Of a DNA stretch of 64,000 bases, positions 59,723 to 64,000 are shown piece after piece. The number at the start of each line of letters is the position of its first letter. The first letter of the stretch is position 1. The notes beneath the pieces are model-generated. The model did not search any database and was not told the origin of the DNA. It saw only the letters and a list, made by a program, of their open reading frames with translations. The stretch is from positions 210,028 through 274,027 of the forward strand of contig NZ_ARYK01000006.1 in NCBI RefSeq assembly GCF_000685275.1, written 5' to 3'. The DNA is from Hyphomonas johnsonii MHS-2. GTDB lineage: Bacteria; Pseudomonadota; Alphaproteobacteria; Caulobacterales; Hyphomonadaceae. Made by a program: the position numbers and the translations under genes.

Positions 59723-60284
59723 AACTGGTCCGGTGCGCCGGGCAGGGGCCAAGCCGGCCGAGTGCCTCGGCATGGGCGGCAGTGCCATAGCCCTTGTGCC
59801 TGGCAAAGCCATAGCCGGGATGGGCCGCGTCCAGTGTCTTCATCAGGGCGTCCCGCTCAGTCTTGGCAAGGATCGAGGCAGCCGAAATGGCCGGTTCCGT
59901 GAGGTCGCCCTTGACGATCGCGCGGGCGGCGCAGGGCAGGCCCCGTGGCAGGGCGTTGCCGTCGATAAGGATCATGCCGAGCGGGCGCGGGCCCGTCAGC
60001 GCAAGCCCAGCAATGGCGCGCTTCATGGCGGTAAACGTCGCCTCGCGGATATTGAGGACATCGATCTCGCCGACACTGGCATGGGCGACACACCAGGCGA
60101 GTGCCCGTTCACGGATCAGGGGCGTCAGGGCATCGCGCCTGGCTTCGCTCAGCGCCTTGGAATCGGTCAGCCCTTCGATCGGCCGCTCGCCATCGAGGAT
60201 CACGGCCGCCGCCGTCACCGGCCCGGCCCAGGGGCCGCGCCCGGCCTCGTCCACACCGCAGGTCAGAAAACTATTCACGTCCAT
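59664..60284 (-). CDS. rnhB: Ribonuclease HII
   Basis: Cleaves RNA at RNA-DNA junctions and removes single ribonucleotides from DNA (206 residues). The catalytic carboxylates are in [15 protein letters not shown] (Asp, Glu), ILIDGNALP (Asp) and a further Asp/Glu around [24 protein letters not shown] near the C-terminus is the family signature. A GTG 12 codons upstream is an alternative start; neither has a clear ribosome site. The 3' end overlaps the ATP-grasp-like gene by 59 bp, convergent. Confidence 0.93.
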   Translation of the reverse strand: MDVNSFLTCGVDEAGRGPWAGPVTAAAVILDGERPIEGLTDSKALSEARRDALTPLIRERALAWCVAHASVGEIDVLNIREATFTAMKRAIAGLALTGPRPLGMILIDGNALPRGLPCAARAIVKGDLTEPAISAASILAKTERDALMKTLDAAHPGYGFARHKGYGTAAHAEALGRLGPCPAHRTSFRPVRLALEARAEGAEPRG

Positions 60285-60420
60285 CGCACCACTGGACCGC
60301 GAGTCGCCCTTGCCTTCCACCGGCCCGTCAGATTGAGTGTGCGCTATCGCATTTTCGATAGGCGTCGAATTGCTGAACTTGCAGGCGCGCGAGCCCGCGC
60401 CCGAACCGGGAGCCCCTTGA

Positions 60421-61392
60421 ATGTCCGAACCCTATGCAATCCGAATCCACGAAACCGGTGGCCCTGATGTCCTGACAAAGGAGCCTTTCACGCCAAAGCA
60501 GCCCGGCCCCGGCCAGGCGCTGGTCCGCCAGTCGGCGGTCGGTCTCAATTTCATCGACACTTATTTCCGGACTGGTCTCTATCCGGCGAAATTCCCGTTC
60601 ACGCCGGGGGGCGAAGGCGCCGGCGTGGTGGAATCTGTTGGCGAAGGTGTCACCCATCTCAAGCCGGGTGACCGTGTCGGCTATGTCGGTTCGGGCACCT
60701 ATGCGACGCATGTCACCCTGCCTGCGGCGAGCCTGCTGCCCCTGCCGGACGGCGTCAGCGAAGAGGAGGCCGCAGCCGTCATGCTGAAGGGCCTGACCGC
60801 CTGGATGCTGTTGTTCGAGATCCGGCCCGTCAAGGCAGGCGATACGCTGCTCGTGTGGGCGCCTGTCGGCGGTGTCGGCAGCCTGCTGGTTCCGTGGGCC
60901 GTCAGCCTGGGTGCGCGGGTCATCGCCGTCACCTCGTCAGAGAAAAAGGCCGCCATGGCTCGCGCGTCCGGGGCGAGCGACGTGATTGTCGGGTATGACA
61001 ATGTTGCCGAACAGGTGAAGGCCCTGACCGATGGCAAGGGCGTCGATGTGGCGCTCGACAGCGTTGGAAAGGTCAGCTTCGAGGCGTCGCTCAGAAGCCT
61101 GAAGCCACGCGGATGGATGATTTCGTATGGCAATGCGTCCGGCGCGGTCGATCCGATGCCGCCGAGCCGCCTGGCGCAGGGCGGGTCGCTGATCCTGACG
61201 CGGCCTACATTGTTCCAGTTCATCGACACGCCCGAACGGCTGGCCCGGGGGGCGGGCCTTCTGTTTGCTGCAATCAAGGACGGAACACTGACGGTGGAGA
61301 TCGGGCAGCGCTTTGCCCTTGAAGACGCGGCCGACGCGCATCGTGCGCTGGAAAGCGGCAAGACGACCGGCGCAACGATCCTGGTTCCCTGA
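60421..61392 (+). CDS. Quinone oxidoreductase (zeta-crystallin/QOR type, zinc-free)
   Basis: A 323-residue MDR enzyme using NADPH to reduce quinones. It has the QOR start ([14 protein letters not shown]), [12 protein letters not shown], the ALP-like loop [11 protein letters not shown], and the nucleotide motif [14 protein letters not shown] (about 143-156). It lacks the zinc-binding Cys/His set of alcohol dehydrogenases. Length matches E. coli QorA. It is followed after 8 bp by a GTG-started YcaQ-family gene on the same strand, so the two are probably co-transcribed. Confidence 0.92.
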   Translation: MSEPYAIRIHETGGPDVLTKEPFTPKQPGPGQALVRQSAVGLNFIDTYFRTGLYPAKFPFTPGGEGAGVVESVGEGVTHLKPGDRVGYVGSGTYATHVTLPAASLLPLPDGVSEEEAAAVMLKGLTAWMLLFEIRPVKAGDTLLVWAPVGGVGSLLVPWAVSLGARVIAVTSSEKKAAMARASGASDVIVGYDNVAEQVKALTDGKGVDVALDSVGKVSFEASLRSLKPRGWMISYGNASGAVDPMPPSRLAQGGSLILTRPTLFQFIDTPERLARGAGLLFAAIKDGTLTVEIGQRFALEDAADAHRALESGKTTGATILVP

Positions 61393-61400
61393 GGCGGCCG

Positions 61401-62567
61401 GTGGCGCTCAGGATTTCAAACCGGGACGCGCGCCGCCTCTGGCTGGACGCCCAGCTGCTGTCCGCTGCGCCGACCGGGCCGCTCGACCTGGCCGACACCA
61501 TCCGCCGGCTCGGCTTCGTGCAACTCGACACGATCCGTGTCGTTGCTCGCGCGCATGACCATATCCTGTGGAGCCGGAACCAGAATTTCCGCGAGCCCAT
61601 GCTGGACAAATGCCTCGCGCGCGACCGGCATGTATTCGAGCATTTCACTCATGATGCCTCGCTGATTCCGATGGACTTCTATCCGATGTGGCGCCGCCAG
61701 TTCCGGCGTCTCGAAGAGAAGGTGCGCGGCTGGGAGTGGCATCGGGGCATGGTTGGCGCGGAGGGCAGGGCCGCCATCCGCGCGCGGATCGAGGCCGAAG
61801 GGCCGCTGTGCACGAAAGCGTTCGATACAAAGATCCAGGGCAAGCGCGAAATGTGGCGCCGGCCGCCGCACAAGCTGGCGCTGGACTACATGTGGTATGC
61901 AGGGGAGCTGTCGACCTCGCATCGCGAGAATTTCACCAAATACTATGACCTCAGCCATCGCGTCATCCCGAACCACCTGCGCGAGGTGGATCACAGCGAT
62001 GACACGCAGGTCGACTGGCTGTGCCGCGAGGCGCTCGACCGGCTGGCCTTCGGGACGGAGGGCGATATCCAGCGCTTCTGGGCCGCAGCGGACCTGGCCG
62101 AGGTAAAAGCCTGGACGGCGGCGAATGCCGGTGACCTCGTGCCGGTCGAGATCGAATCCGCGAGCGGCCAGTGGAGCGCCGCCCTCGCCCTGCCGGACAT
62201 CGAGGCCCGCCTCGCCGACGCTCTCGCGCCCACTTCGCGGCTGCGCATTCTCAACCCGTTCGACCCCGTCATACGTGATCGGGGCCGCCTGACACGCCTG
62301 TTCGGCTTTGACTATAGGATCGAAATCTTCGTGCCGGCTGCAAAGCGCCAGTGGGGCTACTACGTCTATCCGCTGCTTGAGGGCGACCGGTTCGTCGGGC
62401 GGATTGAAGTGAAGTCGGACCGCGAGAAGAGCGAACTGAGCGTCCACAATGTGTGGCCGGAACCGGGCGTCAAATGGACCGATGCGCGCCAGCGAAAGCT
62501 GGAGGCGGAACTTGCCAGGATGGCGCGCTTTGTCGGTGCCAGCGACGTGGTCTGGCTCAGGCCGTAA
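61401..62567 (+). CDS. YcaQ-family DNA glycosylase (crosslink-repair type, winged-helix)
   Basis: A 388-residue protein of the HTH_42/YcaQ (AlkX) family, which unhooks DNA interstrand crosslinks. The key motif is Q-hydrophobic-D, found here as QLDTIRVV (QLD, about 33-35), as in E. coli YcaQ. Further features are ARAHDHILWSRN, the DHSDDTQ region and the C-terminal FDYRIEIFVPAAKRQWGYYVYPLL block that packs the winged domain. A GTG start 8 bp after the upstream stop is used. DNA-repair function is inferred from the family. Confidence 0.9.
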   Translation: MALRISNRDARRLWLDAQLLSAAPTGPLDLADTIRRLGFVQLDTIRVVARAHDHILWSRNQNFREPMLDKCLARDRHVFEHFTHDASLIPMDFYPMWRRQFRRLEEKVRGWEWHRGMVGAEGRAAIRARIEAEGPLCTKAFDTKIQGKREMWRRPPHKLALDYMWYAGELSTSHRENFTKYYDLSHRVIPNHLREVDHSDDTQVDWLCREALDRLAFGTEGDIQRFWAAADLAEVKAWTAANAGDLVPVEIESASGQWSAALALPDIEARLADALAPTSRLRILNPFDPVIRDRGRLTRLFGFDYRIEIFVPAAKRQWGYYVYPLLEGDRFVGRIEVKSDREKSELSVHNVWPEPGVKWTDARQRKLEAELARMARFVGASDVVWLRP

Positions 62568-63075
62568 GGGCGGCTGCCATGTCGGCCAGTTTCGCGACCG
62601 TGTTCATGTTGCGCGCCGTGCCCGCGCCGGCGGCAGGGATCACGAGTTTGGAGCGCCCCTGGCCGTCGGGATAGTGGACGTAGATTTCGCGGTTCCCGGG
62701 TTTCAGGACTTCCGTGTCCAGGTGCTTCAGCCCGTCCAGGACATCCGGGCCGAGCGTCCCGTCAAGGAAAATGGCGACAACGCGGTTCCCCGGCTCACCC
62801 GCGAACGGATTGGCGTCCCGAACCGCGGCCACTTCCGCGGCCGTGCGCACGAACACGCCGACCGGCTTGCCGGCATAGGTCTCAAGCCGCTCGTTGAGCG
62901 TTGCGCGGACCCTGGCTTCGGAGAGCCTGGAGACGAACACGACATTTCCGCTGGCGATGTAGGTTTTCACCTGCGCGAAACCGATCTCCTCGCACATGGC
63001 TTTCAGTTCGGTCATGGGCAGCTTGCCGGTTCCGCCGACATTGACGGCGCGCAGCAGGGCGACATAGGCCGTCAC
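62557..63075 (-). CDS. DUF1697 family protein
   Basis: A 172-residue cytosolic protein of the DUF1697 family, common in bacteria and uncharacterised. It begins TAYVALLRAVNVGGTGKLPM (family start), with the TYIASGNVVF and PVGVFVRTAAE segments and the NREIYVHYPDGQGRSKL end. A GTG start overlaps the stop of the upstream M23 gene (GTGA), so the two are coupled. Its 3' end overlaps the convergent YcaQ-family gene by 11 bp. Confidence 0.88.
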   Translation of the reverse strand: MTAYVALLRAVNVGGTGKLPMTELKAMCEEIGFAQVKTYIASGNVVFVSRLSEARVRATLNERLETYAGKPVGVFVRTAAEVAAVRDANPFAGEPGNRVVAIFLDGTLGPDVLDGLKHLDTEVLKPGNREIYVHYPDGQGRSKLVIPAAGAGTARNMNTVAKLADMAAALTA

Positions 63076-63971
63076 CGCGGATCGGACACCGGCAGTTCGA
63101 GCAACAGCGCCGGGTCGATATAGAAGTCGCCGCCGCGATTGCCGCTTCCGGCATTGCGCCATTTGACCGCCCAGTGCAGGTGCGGGCCAGTGGTGCGGCC
63201 GGTATTGCCCGTCTTGGCGAGCAGGTCACCGCGCTCCACCACATCGCCGGGGGCAACCTCCACTTCCGACAGGTGCATGAACACGGACGTCAGCCCGTGG
63301 CCGTGGTCGAGGAAGATGGCGCCACCCTCGTAATAGAGGTCCGGATCGGCAAGGATCACGGTTCCGGCGGCAGGCGCGACGACCGGCGTGCCGACAGGCG
63401 CGGCCATGTCATAGCCACGATGGACCGAGACGGAATCGCACGGCTCGCCGGTGACTTTCGAGACGCCGATATACTTGCGCGTCGGGCCGAACGGCGAAGA
63501 GGTCGGTGCATCGGCGGGCTTGATGAAACCGGTCAGCGCGCCGGGACCGGAATTGAACCGGGCAAAGGCGTCCTGCTTGATCTGCCAGCTGCGGGCGGCG
63601 TGGGCCTTCTGCTCCGGCGAGCGGGCATCGACCTTGTCGCAATCGAAGCCCTTGATGGTGCGGAATTCGTCATGGCGCGGGGCGATGGTGAGGTCACCGA
63701 AGCTGCCATCGGAGGCTGACCAGCCGATCACGGCCGGGGCCGAAGTGGAGATGCCGAACTGGGCGCTGCCATCGCGGGCGGTCTTGCCGGTCAGGCCGGC
63801 AACCGTGAACGTCTCACCCGGCACGCCCCTGCACACGACCAGGCCGCCTTGCACCAGGACGCCGCCGCATGTCGGCGCGGGCGCCGTTTCAGCAATAGGG
63901 GTATCCGTTTCGGGCACCTGTGCGCAGGCCCCCGCGCAGAACACGACAGCCAGCAGGATTTCCCGCAACAT
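63072..63971 (-). CDS. M23-family metalloendopeptidase (LytM domain)
   Basis: A 299-residue envelope protein. A lipoprotein-like signal (LLAVVFCAGACAQ, with Cys at about 16) leads into a low-complexity stretch and an N-terminal domain of unknown kind (about 35-150). The C-terminal M23 domain (about 185-290) shows the zinc-ligand signature HRGYDMAAPVGTPV, ADPDLYYEGG, GLTSVFMHLSE and GPHLHWAVK, with both metal His residues (HxxxD and HxH), so it should be catalytically active rather than an NlpD-type degenerate activator. The start codon overlaps the upstream stop (TGATG). Confidence 0.92.
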   Translation of the reverse strand: MLREILLAVVFCAGACAQVPETDTPIAETAPAPTCGGVLVQGGLVVCRGVPGETFTVAGLTGKTARDGSAQFGISTSAPAVIGWSASDGSFGDLTIAPRHDEFRTIKGFDCDKVDARSPEQKAHAARSWQIKQDAFARFNSGPGALTGFIKPADAPTSSPFGPTRKYIGVSKVTGEPCDSVSVHRGYDMAAPVGTPVVAPAAGTVILADPDLYYEGGAIFLDHGHGLTSVFMHLSEVEVAPGDVVERGDLLAKTGNTGRTTGPHLHWAVKWRNAGSGNRGGDFYIDPALLLELPVSDPR

Positions 63972-64000
63972 CACGCGCGGTCCGGCACCATGTGGCGGGC
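63971..64000 (-). CDS. Possible last codons of an upstream gene (cut by window edge)
   Basis: On the minus strand a frame enters from the edge, reads A-R-H-M-V-P-D-R-A and stops at TGA, which overlaps the M23 ATG by one base. It may be the end of a gene upstream of the M23 gene. Nine codons are too few to name it. Confidence 0.3.
   Translation of the reverse strand, partial: ARHMVPDRA

Overview
The window is a 64-kb stretch of high-GC (about 64%) alphaproteobacterial chromosome. Several features point to the Hyphomonadaceae/Caulobacterales side of the class: a CC0125/CC1285-type lipoprotein, a TIGR02301-type protein, an RNase E with an acidic insert in its S1 domain and a C-terminal GWW motif, a full TTAA-N7-TTAA CtrA-type box, and paired GANTC (CcrM-type) sites. 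Genus and species cannot be fixed from sequence alone. Gene density is high. There are no rRNA or tRNA genes, CRISPR arrays, insertion sequences or phage genes. Most of the window is core chromosome.

Layout. 1-5.1 kb: the 3' part of a fadJ/fadB-type beta-oxidation gene, a small lipoprotein and rne. 5.5-8.5 kb: an AmiC-type amidase and a TPR lipoprotein. 8.5-11.5 kb: isoprenoid and lipid-carrier genes (ispE, a MraY/WecA-family transferase, and ispB on the opposite strand). 11.6-13.3 kb: a small lipoprotein, a DUF2007 protein and a TrmN6-type methyltransferase, linked by overlapping stop/start codons, then an easily missed 45-residue membrane protein. 13.4-20.5 kb: glyQ, a tandem-CDGSH protein, glyS (with an AT-rich insertion) and ppdK. 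20.8-22.9 kb: a SleB-like cell-wall hydrolase and an SDR. 22.9-27.2 kb: NAD de novo genes nadC, nadB, a secreted protein and nadA, with a palindromic operator on the nadA promoter. 27.2-32.3 kb: an M20 peptidase, a soluble lytic transglycosylase, dapA and smpB, then a perfect 24-bp inverted repeat. 32.3-38.2 kb: uracil-DNA glycosylase, gamma-glutamyltransferase, a TIGR02301 protein, a D-2-hydroxyacid dehydrogenase, an FMN-binding protein and a nitronate monooxygenase. 38.4-39.2 kb: two small low-complexity exported proteins, each with a strong terminator. 39.3-45.3 kb: an SDR, NUDIX, patatin, rsmD, tadA, a KefB/C-type antiporter and a crotonase.

The two most unusual loci are accessory-looking. 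At 45.3-49.3 kb, five paralogous single-pass membrane proteins lie head to tail, each start overlapping the previous stop (ATGA). They share an N-terminal anchor ending in an NWN-like motif but have strongly diverged periplasmic domains. A 38-codon remnant of a sixth follows, and another paralogue sits alone at 54.1-54.8 kb. At 57.4-59.7 kb, a YqcI/YcgG-family gene (a family that includes a heme-dependent N-hydroxylase), a DUF1989 gene and an ATP-grasp-like gene form an overlapping operon downstream of the CtrA-type box. This could be a small uncharacterised biosynthetic pathway.

The rest: LysR and TSUP genes (49.3-51.1 kb), an acyl-CoA dehydrogenase (51.2 kb), an exported protein with a PepSY-like membrane partner (52.6-54.1 kb), ttcA, a lipoprotein, a GIY-YIG protein, rnhB, a quinone oxidoreductase, a YcaQ-family glycosylase, a DUF1697 protein and an M23 endopeptidase. 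Four peptidoglycan hydrolases of different classes occur in the window (amidase_3, SleB-like, SLT, M23).
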